Of a stretch of 64,000 nucleotides of DNA, positions 50,279 through 59,647 are shown in pieces. This DNA comes from CAZTTG01 sp964615935 (GTDB lineage Bacteria; Planctomycetota; UBA1135; GCA-002686595): contig CAZTTG010000026.1 in assembly GCA_964615935.1 (NCBI GenBank), forward strand, positions 1 to 64,000. The letters are read 5' to 3'. Numbering within the stretch: position 1 is the stretch's first letter; each line of letters starts with the position of its first letter. The notes under the pieces were generated by a model. That model had not been told where the DNA came from. It saw nothing but the letters and a program-made list of their open reading frames with translations, and did not search any database. A program made the position numbers and the translations under genes.

Positions 50279-51678
50279 GGCGCGGCCCCTGGACGCTGGT
50301 CGGCCGGCTGACGCGTTGGTTCCTGACCGGCACGGTGCTGCTGGTGGGCGCCGTCTCGGTGCTGAGCGTGTGGTACCTGGAGGGGTCCGTGCGCCGGGAG
50401 ATCGCCTCCCTGGTCCTGGAGGAGCTGGACGAGGTCGCGGCCCTGTTTCCCACGACCGACGGCAGCCGGCAGGCCTTCGAGGCGTTGAGGTGGGAGCTGC
50501 AGCACAACCACCCCGGCATCCCCATGGCCTGGCGGATCTGGGAGCCGGAGGGGACCGAGCCGTGGGGCGAGTTCGGCGCCCTCGAGCTGCTCACCGAGGA
50601 CGCGCCCGGGCGCGGTCCGCTGGACACCGACCACGCGCTGGCCGCGTACCTGCGCTGGCGCAGCAAGGAGCTCTCCGACGGCCGGACCGTGAGCCTGATC
50701 CTCGACGGCTCGAGCCGGGTCGCCTTCGTGCGGCGCTACGAGCTGTACGCCGGGATCCTCCTGGCGGTGGCCTCGGCGCTCTCCCTGGCCTTCGGGACCC
50801 GCTTCGCCCGGCGCGTGTCGCGACTCCTGAGGCGGGTCGCGGACGGCGCCCGCTCCGTCCGCGGCGCCGGGGAGGAGGTTCGCCTGGACGTGGAGGACGC
50901 GCCCGAGGAGATCCGCGAGGTGGCCGCCGCCCTGAGGGAGATGCTGGAGAACGTCCGCAGGGAATCCGAGAAGGCCCGGCTGTTCGTGGCCGGGACGGCG
51001 CACGAGCTGCGCTCCCCGATCCAGAACCTGACCGGCGAGACCGAGGTCGCCCTCCTGCGTCCGCGCTCCGCCGAGGAGTACCGGGAGATCCTGGAGAGCC
51101 ACCTCGACGAGCTGCGCGACCTCGGGGACGCGGTCGACAACCTGGTGAGCCTGTGCTCCGCCCGGACGCCCGACGAGGAGCCGGAGCTGGAGGAGTTCGA
51201 CCTCGGGGAGGAGGCCGAGCTGCGCCTGCGCCGGGAGCTTCGCGCCGCCGCTCGATGCGGGGTGAGGGTGGATCTGGTCCTCGATGGCGATCTCTGGATC
51301 CGCGGCGACCGCGAGGCCCTCCTGCGCGCGGTCCGCAACCTGACCGCCAACGCGATCCAGTGGTCGCCGCCCGATGGCCGCGCGTCGGTGAGCCTGATCG
51401 GGGGGCCCGACGACGTGACCATCACGGTCGACGACGCCGGCCCCGGCGTCCCCGAGGAGGAGCGGGAGGCGATCTTCGAGCCCTTCCACCGCGGGCCCAC
51501 GGCGCACCAGCGGCGCGCCGGATACGGACTGGGCCTGGCGCTCGCGCGCGAGGCGGCCGACCTGCACGGGGGCCGCATCGAGGTGGGTCGCTCACCCGCC
51601 GGGGGAGCGCGCTTCCGCCTGGTCGTGGCGCGCGGCGGGCGGCGCGCGCCCCGGCCCGACTCAGGCGCCCGGGCGTAG
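50275..51678 (+). CDS. Sensor histidine kinase
   Basis: This 467-residue membrane kinase has helices at about 18-40 and 160-180, flanking an extracytoplasmic sensor of some 120 residues with no recognised fold. A HAMP-like linker, the phospho-acceptor His in GTAHELRSPIQNLTGE, and the ATPase boxes follow: N (NLTANAIQWS), G1 (VDDAGPGV), F (FEPFHRG) and G2 (GYGLGLALA). It phosphorylates the regulator encoded just upstream. Its last 18 bp overlap the end of the convergent NtrC-type gene, so transcription of the two could interfere. Confidence 0.94.
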   Translation: MRRGPWTLVGRLTRWFLTGTVLLVGAVSVLSVWYLEGSVRREIASLVLEELDEVAALFPTTDGSRQAFEALRWELQHNHPGIPMAWRIWEPEGTEPWGEFGALELLTEDAPGRGPLDTDHALAAYLRWRSKELSDGRTVSLILDGSSRVAFVRRYELYAGILLAVASALSLAFGTRFARRVSRLLRRVADGARSVRGAGEEVRLDVEDAPEEIREVAAALREMLENVRRESEKARLFVAGTAHELRSPIQNLTGETEVALLRPRSAEEYREILESHLDELRDLGDAVDNLVSLCSARTPDEEPELEEFDLGEEAELRLRRELRAAARCGVRVDLVLDGDLWIRGDREALLRAVRNLTANAIQWSPPDGRASVSLIGGPDDVTITVDDAGPGVPEEEREAIFEPFHRGPTAHQRRAGYGLGLALAREAADLHGGRIEVGRSPAGGARFRLVVARGGRRAPRPDSGARA

Positions 51679-53097
51679 CCGACCGCCCCCGGGGCCTCGG
51701 CCCTCCGGAGGCCGGATCCCCGCCAGCCCCAGGTCTCGGAGCCGGCTCTGGAGCGTGGTGCGCGGCAAGCCCAGGAGGCGCGCGGCGCGGGTCTGGTTCC
51801 CCCCCGAGCGCTCCATCGCCCAGCCCACGAGCTCCGCCTCGAACTGCTTCACCAGGTCGGTGAAGGAGACCTGGGTGGAGGAGTCCAGGCGCAGATGGAA
51901 GGCCTTGCCGTTCGCTCTCGGTCGCTGCAGGAAGTCCGGCAGGTGCTCGAGCAGGATCTCGCTCCCCGGACACAGGACCACCATGGACTCCACCGCCCGT
52001 CGCAGCTCGCGCACGTTCCCGGGCCAGGCGTGGCGCAGCAGGCGCTCCGCCGCCGGGGGGCTCAGCCGCTTTGCGGGGCCGCCGGATTCTCGCGCGGCCG
52101 CGCTCAGGAAGTGATCGGCGAGCAGGAGACAGTCGTCCCCGCGCTCTCGGAGGGGAGGCAGGTGGATCTCCAGCCCGCGCAGGCGGTAGTAGAGGTCGGC
52201 CCGGAAGAGCCTCTCCTCGATCGAGTCGTGGAGGTCGACCTTGCTGGTGGCGATCACGCGCACGTCCACCCGGATCTCCCGGCTGCCGCCCACCCGGTGG
52301 AGGGTGCCCTCCTGGAGAACGCGGAGCAGCTTGGCCTGGAGTCCGGGGGCCAGGTCGTCGACGTCGTCGAGCAGCAGGGTGCCCCCGTCGGCGCGCTCGA
52401 AGCTCCCCTTCCGGAGCCGGCTGGCCCCCGTGAAGGAGCCCTTCTCGTGGCCGAAGAGCTCGCTCTCACCGAGCTCCCGCGGAATGGTCCCGCAGCCGAC
52501 CGGAATGAACCTCTCAGGGGAGCGTCCGCTCGCCCGGTGCAGGGCCCGCGCCACGAGCTCCTTGCCGGTCCCGGTCTCGCCCGTGACCAGCACCGGGGCC
52601 GAGTTGCGCGCGAAGCTCTGGATGCGGTCGCGCACGACCTGGATCGGCTCCGAGCGGCCCACCAGTCCCTCGGTACCAGCGGTGTCCCCGAGGAAGCCGC
52701 GGAGATTCTCGAGCTCGAACTCCCTGCGGCGCCGACGCTGGAGCTGGGCGAGGCGAGACTCCAGCTCGGCGAAGCCCAAGGGTCGGCTCAGGAGGTCGGA
52801 GGCGCCCACCCGCAGCGTCCGGAACGCGGCCTCGACCGTGCCGAGGGCCGTCGTCGAGATCACCTCCACGCCGGGCGCCCTCCGCCTGATCTCCCGGAGC
52901 AGCTCGACCCCGTCCATGCCGGGCCAGCGAAGGCCGGTCAGCACGACATCCCAGCGCTCCTGGGTCAGCCTCTCGAGAGCCTCGGCGCCGCATCCTCGTG
53001 CCTCGGCGTCGTGGCCGGCCTCGCGCAGCCGCAGGACCGTGCTCTCGCGGCCGATGGGGTCGTCGGTGACCACCAGGATCCCGAGGTCGGGGCTCAT
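51661..53097 (-). CDS. NtrC-family sigma54-dependent activator with degenerate receiver
   Basis: This 478-residue protein starts at ATG 53097 behind GGAG. Receiver residues 1-120 keep the acidic pair D12/D13. The phospho-acceptor Asp is replaced by Gly (VVLTGLRWPGMDG, G55) and the usual Lys by Arg (LLSRPLGFAE), so phosphorylation there is unlikely. The AAA+ domain is complete: Walker A GETGTGKE, the sigma54-contact loop as GSFTGA instead of the usual GAFTGA, and Walker B GGTLLLDDVDD. A Fis-type helix-turn-helix ends it (GNQTRAARLLGLPRTTLQ). It should act with sigma54 at promoters not visible here. It lies convergent to the kinase, so it is probably independent of it. Confidence 0.92.
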   Translation of the reverse strand: MSPDLGILVVTDDPIGRESTVLRLREAGHDAEARGCGAEALERLTQERWDVVLTGLRWPGMDGVELLREIRRRAPGVEVISTTALGTVEAAFRTLRVGASDLLSRPLGFAELESRLAQLQRRRRREFELENLRGFLGDTAGTEGLVGRSEPIQVVRDRIQSFARNSAPVLVTGETGTGKELVARALHRASGRSPERFIPVGCGTIPRELGESELFGHEKGSFTGASRLRKGSFERADGGTLLLDDVDDLAPGLQAKLLRVLQEGTLHRVGGSREIRVDVRVIATSKVDLHDSIEERLFRADLYYRLRGLEIHLPPLRERGDDCLLLADHFLSAAARESGGPAKRLSPPAAERLLRHAWPGNVRELRRAVESMVVLCPGSEILLEHLPDFLQRPRANGKAFHLRLDSSTQVSFTDLVKQFEAELVGWAMERSGGNQTRAARLLGLPRTTLQSRLRDLGLAGIRPPEGRGPGGGRLRPGA

Positions 53098-53269
53098 GGG
53101 CCGCTCCGTCGGGGATCCTCGCGGCCGGGACCTTCCCCGAGCCCTCGCCAGTGCTGCCCCGGTCGGGCCCGCTCCGCGGATCCGGCCGGGCGTGGTGTCC
53201 ATCCGCCGCTCATGCCGGTCCATGGTCGCGGCGGAGGTGGAGACGCCACAACACGCAAGGGGGTGGTTC

Positions 53270-53293
53270 GGGGATTACAATTGTGCAATCCCC
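53270..53293. promoter_or_regulatory. Inverted repeat with AT-rich core, possible operator
   Basis: GGGGATT (53270-53276) pairs with AATCCCC (53287-53293); the 10-nt spacer contains the palindrome ACAATTGT. It is one of the few AT-containing symmetric sites in the window and lies about 170-200 bp upstream of the activator start. A regulator-binding role is inferred. Confidence 0.35.
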
Positions 53294-53508
53294 ATCCTCG
53301 GAGTCCGCAGCCCCGATTCTCGGGGGCGAATGACCCCTCGCGCGGCCCTCAGGCGTTCGCCGGCTCGGTGCTCGCCGCAGGATTGGACCAGCTGGCCCGT
53401 CGGGCGGACGCCGCGGGCAGACCCGCGGGGAATCGACGCGGCGCGGTGCGAGTCGCGCCGCGGCATCCCCACGGGCCCGCCCGAGGCGTCACCGCGGATC
53501 GGGCCTCG

Positions 53509-53535
53509 CCCGGGGCCCGACGGTCAGGCCCCGGG
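53509..53535 (-). terminator. Hairpin after the cytochrome-like tail protein
   Basis: CCCGGGGCC (53509-53517) pairs with GGCCCCGGG (53527-53535) around a 9-nt loop, 15 bp past the stop of the minus-strand gene at 53550. The position fits a terminator; no T-run follows. Confidence 0.4.
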
Positions 53536-53549
53536 GCGTGGATCGGCGC

Positions 53550-54449
53550 CTACGGGCAGAGGACGAACTCGATCCCGTCGGTCAGTCCGGTCGTGCTGGG
53601 GCTCTGCGGATCCCGGGACCAGTACTGGCCGTTCACCTGCACGCCGGCGGCGAGGTTCGGATCACTGCCGCCCTGCGCCCAGGCGTTGAAGTCGAAGCTG
53701 TAGGACCCCGAGCAGTCGTTGGGGGGAGGGTTGCCGCCGCTGGTCTGGACCGGCGTGCGCCGGGTGGGCGGCTTGACGCACAGGAAGCCCCCCTGGAACG
53801 GCAGGTTGAAGCGGCCGCTGATCCCGTAGAACAGGATGCCGTTCTTGTTGTTCATCACGTTGGTGGCGGTGACGTCGAAGGCACCGGGCGAGCTCATGCT
53901 GGGCGTTCCGGTCCATCCGATGGCGGGCGTGCAGCCCTTGGAGTTGACCTTGGCGGTGCAGTAGGTCGTGGTGCTCCCGGTGCACGGATCCAGGTCGCCG
54001 AGGATGCCCCCGGGCGGCATCTGGTTCTGCTGGGTGTTCCCGTTGCCGAGGTAGGTGGTGTTGTTCGGCCCGTCGGTCCACCCGGGCTGCGTGTCGCCGT
54101 CGATCTCGGTGAGGTTGGCGGATCCCGTCGGGTCCGCGTCGGAGTCGAAGGGCTCCGACTGGGTGATGGAGTTGGCGACGGTCCCGCCCTGGTTGAGGAT
54201 CTGCCTCATCTTCCAGCCGTAGGCGTTGTAGTTGTCGCCGCCGCCGACGTCCCGGTGGCACAGCTGGCAGCTGAGGCCGGTGCCCGAGATCACGTTGTTG
54301 TCCGACAGGGAACCGGGGTACAGGTTGTTCCAGGTGGTGTAGTAGCTGCTCTTGGCCGTGGCGGTGGCGAAGCTCGCCAGCGCGACCGAGGTGACCAGGA
54401 GGGCGCCGGCCAGCCCACGGGAACGAATCCGGAGTCTCGGAAGTCTCAT
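53550..54449 (-). CDS. Secreted c-type-cytochrome-like protein with shared C-terminal domain
   Basis: This 299-residue protein starts at ATG 54449, which has GGAG 6 bases upstream; ATG 54461 is the longer alternative. A signal peptide (LAGALLVTSVALASFATATA) precedes a single heme-attachment motif CQLCH in GTGLSCQLCHRDVGGGDN and WKMRQILNQGG, whose Met may be the distal ligand. The last 140 residues are the recurrent tail in its most typical form: YCTAKVNSKGCTPAIGWTG, MNNKNGILFYGISGRFNLPF, LCVKPPTRRTPVQTSGG, DCSGSYSFDFNAW. Only one CxxCH is seen, so it may be a mono-heme electron carrier or a degenerate multiheme protein. Confidence 0.8.
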   Translation of the reverse strand: MRLPRLRIRSRGLAGALLVTSVALASFATATAKSSYYTTWNNLYPGSLSDNNVISGTGLSCQLCHRDVGGGDNYNAYGWKMRQILNQGGTVANSITQSEPFDSDADPTGSANLTEIDGDTQPGWTDGPNNTTYLGNGNTQQNQMPPGGILGDLDPCTGSTTTYCTAKVNSKGCTPAIGWTGTPSMSSPGAFDVTATNVMNNKNGILFYGISGRFNLPFQGGFLCVKPPTRRTPVQTSGGNPPPNDCSGSYSFDFNAWAQGGSDPNLAAGVQVNGQYWSRDPQSPSTTGLTDGIEFVLCP

Positions 54450-54729
54450 GCAATGCTCCATTTCGGGGTAGAAGGGGTCTCCAACTCGCCCTCCAGGTCC
54501 GGGGAGCCAGCAAGAAGCGATCCAGCGCAGACCGTCGGGCCGGTCCTCCTCGCGGAGGGGCCGCGAACAGCGCTCCGGGGGCCCAGAAGGGGCCAGGAAG
54601 GGCTGCCGAAGCCCCTGGGAGCCCCGCGTCTTGCGGTGGACCCGGCCGGGCTATTCTCACGGGCATCGCTCGCCGAGAATTCGGCGCCGCCGACGAGATC
54701 TCGGCAGCCCGACGAGCGCCTGTCCGCGA

Positions 54730-55965
54730 TCAGACCCCCAGCACGTCCAGCGGCTCAAAGCTCCCGCCGAGCACCGCCCGGCTCTCGAAGCCGAGCCAGC
54801 GATCCAGGACGGTGGCGTAGACCCGGCGGAAGTCGATGCAGAACCGCGGCGCGCCCTCGTCCAGGTCGGTGAGACTGGGGTGCTGGCCCACCAGCCCCCC
54901 CCTCAGGCGCCCGCCGGCGAGGAGCACCGGGGCCGCCGCTCCGTGACCCGTCCCGCGGCGGCCGTTCTCCGCCAGGGTGCGGCCGAACTCCGAGAAGGTC
55001 ATGAGCAGGACCCGATCGGACAGCCGGTCCCGCTGCAGGTCCGCCAGGAAGGCCCCCAGCGATTCGGAGAGATGATGCAGGAGCGCGCAGTGGTTGCCGA
55101 GCTGGTTGGCGTGGTTGTCGAAGCCGCCGATGCCGCCGCCTCCCAGCTCGACGAAGAACACGCGGATGCCGAGCTCGGCCCGGATGAGCTGGGCGATCGT
55201 CCGGAGGTCGCCGGCGAGCTGGAACGGGGGGTACTCGCCCGCGCCTCTCGAGCTGCCCGAGACCTCCTCGATCCGCTGGCTGTGAGCGCAGGCCCGCAGG
55301 GAAGCCCGCTGCACGAGGGCCAGGAAGGGGTTGTCGGCCTCGCTCCGGTCGGGCTCGGCCGTCCGCTCCCAGGGTGACCGCCCGGTGGTCGGCTGCAGGA
55401 CGAGGTCCCGCGGGGAGCGGACCGCCGTGACGTGCGCCCGCCCGGCGTTGAGGGCGTGGGGCGTGGGGATCGAGCCCACGAAGGCGGCGGGACCATCGGC
55501 CCCCTCCGAGGCAGCGTGCCGATCGGCCACCCGCCCCACCCAGCCGGTCTGTCGGTCGCGTCGATCGGGATCGCCCGTGTGCCACACCCGCATCGCGCCC
55601 GGGTGGCCGCGGTCCTCGTCCGGATAGCCCACGCCCTGGACGATCGCCAGCCGGCCCTCGTCGAAGAGCTCCTTGCAGGCCCCCATCCGGGGATGGAGAC
55701 CCAGGTCCTGGCCGATCCGGTGAAGCTCCCGCCGGGGGAGGCGCAGGGTGGTGCGATGGCGGCCGTACTCGTCGTCCTCGTAGGGCACCACCGTGTTCAG
55801 CCCGTCGTTCCCCCCGGAGAGCTGCACGACGACGAGGACCCTCTCTCCATCACCGGAGGCTCCCGCCGCCGAGCGCAGCAGGAAGTCCGGCACGGCCGAG
55901 CCGAAGGAGGCCATGGTCGTGGCCCCCAGGGAGACCTTCAGGAAGTCGCGTCGGGTGGCGGTCAT
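54730..55965 (-). CDS. Tat-exported DUF1501 protein
   Basis: This 411-residue protein has a twin-arginine signal (TATRRDFLKVSLGATT), so it is exported folded. DUF1501 features are LVVVQLSGGNDGLNTVVPY, GRLAIVQGVGYPDEDRGH, VFFVELGGGGIGGFDNHANQ and MTFSEFGRTLAENGRRGTGHG. The family is related to sulfatase/alkaline-phosphatase folds and is abundant in planctomycetes, without a proven reaction. The ATG at 55965 is 17 bp below the DUF1800 stop, making one transcript with DUF1800 and the protein at 57384. A DUF1800-DUF1501 pair commonly occurs together, suggesting a joint extracytoplasmic function. Confidence 0.92.
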   Translation of the reverse strand: MTATRRDFLKVSLGATTMASFGSAVPDFLLRSAAGASGDGERVLVVVQLSGGNDGLNTVVPYEDDEYGRHRTTLRLPRRELHRIGQDLGLHPRMGACKELFDEGRLAIVQGVGYPDEDRGHPGAMRVWHTGDPDRRDRQTGWVGRVADRHAASEGADGPAAFVGSIPTPHALNAGRAHVTAVRSPRDLVLQPTTGRSPWERTAEPDRSEADNPFLALVQRASLRACAHSQRIEEVSGSSRGAGEYPPFQLAGDLRTIAQLIRAELGIRVFFVELGGGGIGGFDNHANQLGNHCALLHHLSESLGAFLADLQRDRLSDRVLLMTFSEFGRTLAENGRRGTGHGAAAPVLLAGGRLRGGLVGQHPSLTDLDEGAPRFCIDFRRVYATVLDRWLGFESRAVLGGSFEPLDVLGV

Positions 55966-55982
55966 GGCTTCTGCTCCCGCCC

Positions 55983-57371
55983 TCAGGCGAGCTGGTATTC
56001 GGGGAGGGTGACGATCGCGTGGGCGAGGCGGCGGAGCGCGGTGGCCGGCTCGCTCCCGGCCGCTCGCGCCACCTCGCGGAGGGACTCGGCCACGGCCGGC
56101 TGGAGGTCGGACTGCAGGAGGAGCTCCACCAGGAAGAGACCGCCGGCGCGGAGATCCGCTCGCCCGTGCGCGGCGGCGAGGCGCGCCGGGTCGAGCTCGT
56201 CGCCGTAGGGCTCGATCCCCGCCAGCAGGGCCCGGGCCAGGTTGTGGCGGCCCGCCATCGCGGCGGCGCTGATCCAGGAGCGGCCACCGCGCCATCCCCA
56301 CACGGTGGGGGGGCGGAGGAGGTCGCGGCCGAGGGCCGCCAGGTCCCGCGAGAGCCGCGTGGTGGAGACCATCCCCTCCAGGGTCCGGATCGCGCCCACG
56401 GCGAGTTCCAGGGGGCACTTGATCCGCCGGCGCCAGGCCCTCCTCGAGAAGAACAGGCTCGAGCGGAGCATGGTCCCCACCAGCCTCTGCACGTCCCAGT
56501 CCTTCGCGAGAGAGCTCGCCAGCGGCTCGATCAGGGAGTCCTCCGGCTCCTCCACCTCGGAGATCAGCCAGCGGTACAGCCGGCGCACCAGGGTCCGCGC
56601 CGTGGCCGGCTGGTCGAGGACCAGGCGCAGGACGTCCTCGCCCCCGAAAGCCCCGCGCCGACCGAGGACGCGCTTCTCGCCCCCGTCGTGCTCGCGGGGT
56701 ATGTGGCGGAAGCGACCGTTGCGCACGAAGTCGCCGGTGAAGGCCCGCGCGGCCTCGCGCACGTCCTCCTCCTCGAAGCCGCCCGCACCCAGGGTGAAGA
56801 CCTCCAGCAGCGGGCGGGCGAAGCTCGGATCGGGGCGCGCCTTGCGGTTGGCCTCGGCGCCGAGCCCCAGCAGCAGGGCGGGATCGCGGGCGATCTCGTA
56901 GAGGAGGGAGCGGAAGCTCCCCAGCGCGTGGCGGCGCAGGAGTCGCAGGTGCCGCAGCATCAGGCCGCCGTCCTCGATCCCTCCCACGTCCGCCGCGAAG
57001 TGCCCGTGCCAGAAGATGGTCATCCTCTCCTGCAGCGGATGCGGCGTCTCGATCATCCGCCGCAACCACCACGCCCGCAGGGCCGGGGCGGAGCCCGAGG
57101 CCGCGGCCGAGGCCTCGTAGCCGTCGAAGGTGCGCTGGAAGGCCCCGACGTCGGCCTCGGGCCGGAGCAGCTCCTCGACGGCGCGCTGCGGGCCGGCGGA
57201 GAGGCCCCGCTGGAGCTCCTCCCAGCTCCCGCCGAAGGCCGCCCGTCGGTACAGGTGCCCCACCATCGCGAGGTTCCAGGGGCGCCGGGAGTCGGGGACG
57301 AAGGGTGCCCAGGCCCGGGCGGGGTCGATGGGCGTCGGCGCCTCGGCCTGCTTCGCGCTTCGATGGGCCAT
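55983..57371 (-). CDS. DUF1800 protein
   Basis: This 462-residue protein has the DUF1800 pattern: HLYRRAAFGGSWEELQRGL near the start, LQERMTIFWHGHFAADV, ALLLGLGAEANRKARPDPSFAR, LLEVFTLGAGGFEEEDVREAARAFTGD in separate segments, and LVRRLYRWLISE. No clear signal peptide is visible, so export may depend on its Tat-borne partner, or the start is misplaced. It sits between the DUF3352-like gene (12 bp upstream) and DUF1501 (17 bp downstream). Biochemical function is unknown. Confidence 0.9.
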   Translation of the reverse strand: MAHRSAKQAEAPTPIDPARAWAPFVPDSRRPWNLAMVGHLYRRAAFGGSWEELQRGLSAGPQRAVEELLRPEADVGAFQRTFDGYEASAAASGSAPALRAWWLRRMIETPHPLQERMTIFWHGHFAADVGGIEDGGLMLRHLRLLRRHALGSFRSLLYEIARDPALLLGLGAEANRKARPDPSFARPLLEVFTLGAGGFEEEDVREAARAFTGDFVRNGRFRHIPREHDGGEKRVLGRRGAFGGEDVLRLVLDQPATARTLVRRLYRWLISEVEEPEDSLIEPLASSLAKDWDVQRLVGTMLRSSLFFSRRAWRRRIKCPLELAVGAIRTLEGMVSTTRLSRDLAALGRDLLRPPTVWGWRGGRSWISAAAMAGRHNLARALLAGIEPYGDELDPARLAAAHGRADLRAGGLFLVELLLQSDLQPAVAESLREVARAAGSEPATALRRLAHAIVTLPEYQLA

Positions 57372-57383
57372 GTGCGCTCCTCT

Positions 57384-59144
57384 TCAGGGCAGGTCCAGCC
57401 CGACCTCCAGGCGGGCCCGGGTGAGGCCGTCTCCCGGGCCGAAGTCCAGCTCGAGGGAGTCCACGAGCCCCACCAGGGTCAGGAGGAGATCGATCTCCCC
57501 CTCGGCATCGGCCCGCGCGTTCCCCTTCTCGACCATGTTGTTGCGGACCAGGGTCTCGCGGTTGGACGCCAGGATCGAGGCGAGCTGCGCGCCGGCCATC
57601 TCCACCAGGGTGTTGGCCTCGAGGCGGGGCGCGGGCTCCTGCGCGGCCTCCTGCGCCAGGGCATCGATGAGGTCGCGGGCCAGGGCCTCGGTCGAGCTCA
57701 GGACGAGGTATTCGCCGGGCAGGGCCAGGGCCGGGCTGAAGTTGTAGCGCTGGTGGAGGCTGGCGCGGTCCTCGATCCCCGCGGCGGAGAAGCGGGCCAC
57801 CGTGAACTCGGTGTCCCCCTGCACGCCGCGGTCGATGATCAGGCCGGGCAGCGCCTTCTGCCCGCGGGTGAAGTTGACCAGGCCCAGGGCCTTCTGCCAG
57901 GCCTCCTCCATCACCAGGCCGAGCTCGGCCGGCCGGCGGAGGCCGAGGACCGCGGCGAAGGCCGGGATGCGTACCCCCGGCGTGCCGATGGCGGGGTCGT
58001 AGTCCTGCTCGGCCACCACGATGCGGATCTCGGGCCGGGTCTCGGCCAGGACCTCGTCGGTCAGGTCGCGCCCGCTGAAGAAGATGCCCATCATGTTCTC
58101 GAAGAAGATCAGCCCGGACGTCCGCTCGGGGAAGAGCTCGTCCTTGGCCGCGTAGAAGCGGTGCAGGTCGCGGAAGAAGCTGAAGGCGGCGATGCGCCGG
58201 GGCACCCGCAGGTTGGGCAGCAGGCCCTCGTCCGGCCCGGCCGGCCAGGCGAAGGCCGCCGCGTCCGCGCTCTCCTCGACCCGGCCGTCCACCAGGGCCT
58301 CGAGGACCAGGCCGTCCTCCTCGATCTCCAGCCCCCCGGCGAGCCAGGTCGCGTCGCGCACGGCCTCGCCCACCCCCGCCAGCAGCAGCGTCGCCACGGG
58401 GTTCGCGCGGTTCTGCTCGAGGGCCCGCGCCACCTTGGGCAGGCGCTTCAGGGTGTCCAGGTCCGCAAAGAGCCGGGCGACCGCCTCGGGCCCGGCCGCG
58501 CGCACCGCGGACCGCCAGGCGTCCACCGAGGCCAGGCTCCGGCCTTCCCCGCCGGCGCGCAGCTCCAGGACCGCGTCCAGCCCCTCGGCGCGGTTGGAGA
58601 CGATGAGGCGGTTCCCGATGATCGCGTGCGCCTCCTGGCCGTTGAAGGTCCAGACCTCGACGTCCCCGCGCATCTCCGAGCCCACCCGCTCCGCTCGCCC
58701 CGCCTTGCCGGCCTCGGATCGGGCGATGCCGACGAGGACTCCGTGGAGCGCGTGGAGCGCCTCCTCGTCCCGCGCGTCCACGAACAGCAGGACGGTCTTC
58801 CCGGGACACACGGCGAAGCTGATGCCGCCGCCCGTGAGCTCGGCCAGGGCGGTCTTCCAGTCCATACCCAGCGTCGTCTCCAGCAGACGGACGAGGTTCC
58901 CCAGGTCCTGGAATCCCCTGCTCGACGACTGGCGTTGCCAGGCCGGCAGGCCGCTGACGAGCTCCTCGACCTCCTCGGAGAGCAGCAGCTCGTACAGGGC
59001 TTCGGGCCGGCTAAGCTCCACCGAGAGCGCGGCGTCGGCGGGGATCCAGTGGGCCGGGGGGGGAAGGGGCGGCTCGGTCGCGCTCTCCTGCCAGGCGAGG
59101 GGCGGCAGGCAGAGGCCCGCGATGACGGCGAGGGTCCGGAACAT
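57384..59144 (-). CDS. Secreted DUF3352-like protein
   Basis: This 586-residue protein starts at ATG 59144, with GGAGG 7 bases upstream. It has a short signal peptide (FRTLAVIAGLCLPPLAW). The remainder is mixed alpha/beta: IPADAALSVELSRPEALYELL, KTVLLFVDARDEEALHALHG and IIGNRLIVSNRAEGLDAVL resemble DUF3352-type proteins, which look for a 'not usable value' in paired alpha-beta repeats. A later repeat is YLVLSSTEALARDLIDAL. It is first in the operon with DUF1800 and DUF1501, so it may serve the same extracytoplasmic system. No active-site motif is evident and the family call is tentative. Confidence 0.7.
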   Translation of the reverse strand: MFRTLAVIAGLCLPPLAWQESATEPPLPPPAHWIPADAALSVELSRPEALYELLLSEEVEELVSGLPAWQRQSSSRGFQDLGNLVRLLETTLGMDWKTALAELTGGGISFAVCPGKTVLLFVDARDEEALHALHGVLVGIARSEAGKAGRAERVGSEMRGDVEVWTFNGQEAHAIIGNRLIVSNRAEGLDAVLELRAGGEGRSLASVDAWRSAVRAAGPEAVARLFADLDTLKRLPKVARALEQNRANPVATLLLAGVGEAVRDATWLAGGLEIEEDGLVLEALVDGRVEESADAAAFAWPAGPDEGLLPNLRVPRRIAAFSFFRDLHRFYAAKDELFPERTSGLIFFENMMGIFFSGRDLTDEVLAETRPEIRIVVAEQDYDPAIGTPGVRIPAFAAVLGLRRPAELGLVMEEAWQKALGLVNFTRGQKALPGLIIDRGVQGDTEFTVARFSAAGIEDRASLHQRYNFSPALALPGEYLVLSSTEALARDLIDALAQEAAQEPAPRLEANTLVEMAGAQLASILASNRETLVRNNMVEKGNARADAEGEIDLLLTLVGLVDSLELDFGPGDGLTRARLEVGLDLP

Positions 59145-59647
59145 GGCATACCTCCGAGGAGTTGCGGATCGGCGGGCTCGCACGAGGAGTCCCACCGTCC
59201 GAAGATGCCCGCCGGCCTCTTCCCGTGAAAAAGGAAAGCCCGCCCGAGGCGGCGCCCGGCGGTCCGGGTCGATCGAGGAGGGGCCGACGGCGGCCGTAAT
59301 GCGATGCCCGAGAGGGGGTTAGGGCCCACCCGCGACGGCTCCCGCCGCGGCCGCGGGTGATCGCGCCTGCCCCGACGCCCGCGGCGGCCCGGGCCCCGTC
59401 CTCCCGGTCGCGGTGTGCGCGGGCCGCACGCCGGGCGTGCGCTCCCTCCGGCGCGCGCCGACCCTCCCCCTGCATCCGGGGAGCCGTCTCGCCGATCCGG
59501 AGGGCTGGTACGGAACTTGCCCGGCACGCCGTCGAGATGGCCACCGGATCCCCCGCGGCGGCGCGGCCCGCCGACGACCTCCCCCGGCTCGTACCCCCAC
59601 CACTCGGGGATCTCGACGAGATCCCAGCCATGGAAGGAAAGGAAGCC
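59145..59647. other. Divergent intergenic region, no gene recognised
   Basis: These 503 bp separate the DUF3352-like gene (minus) and the small tail protein (plus). Frames within it are Arg/Pro-rich shadows. Both promoters should lie here; none can be placed with confidence. Confidence 0.6.

Larger units (their letters stand above)
53098..53549. other. Intergenic region upstream of the sigma54 activator
   Basis: These 452 bp carry two notable structures, an interrupted inverted repeat (53270-53293) and a hairpin (53509-53535), and no supported gene. The promoter of the activator must lie in the lower part. No GG-N10-GC sigma54 element was recognised. Confidence 0.6.
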
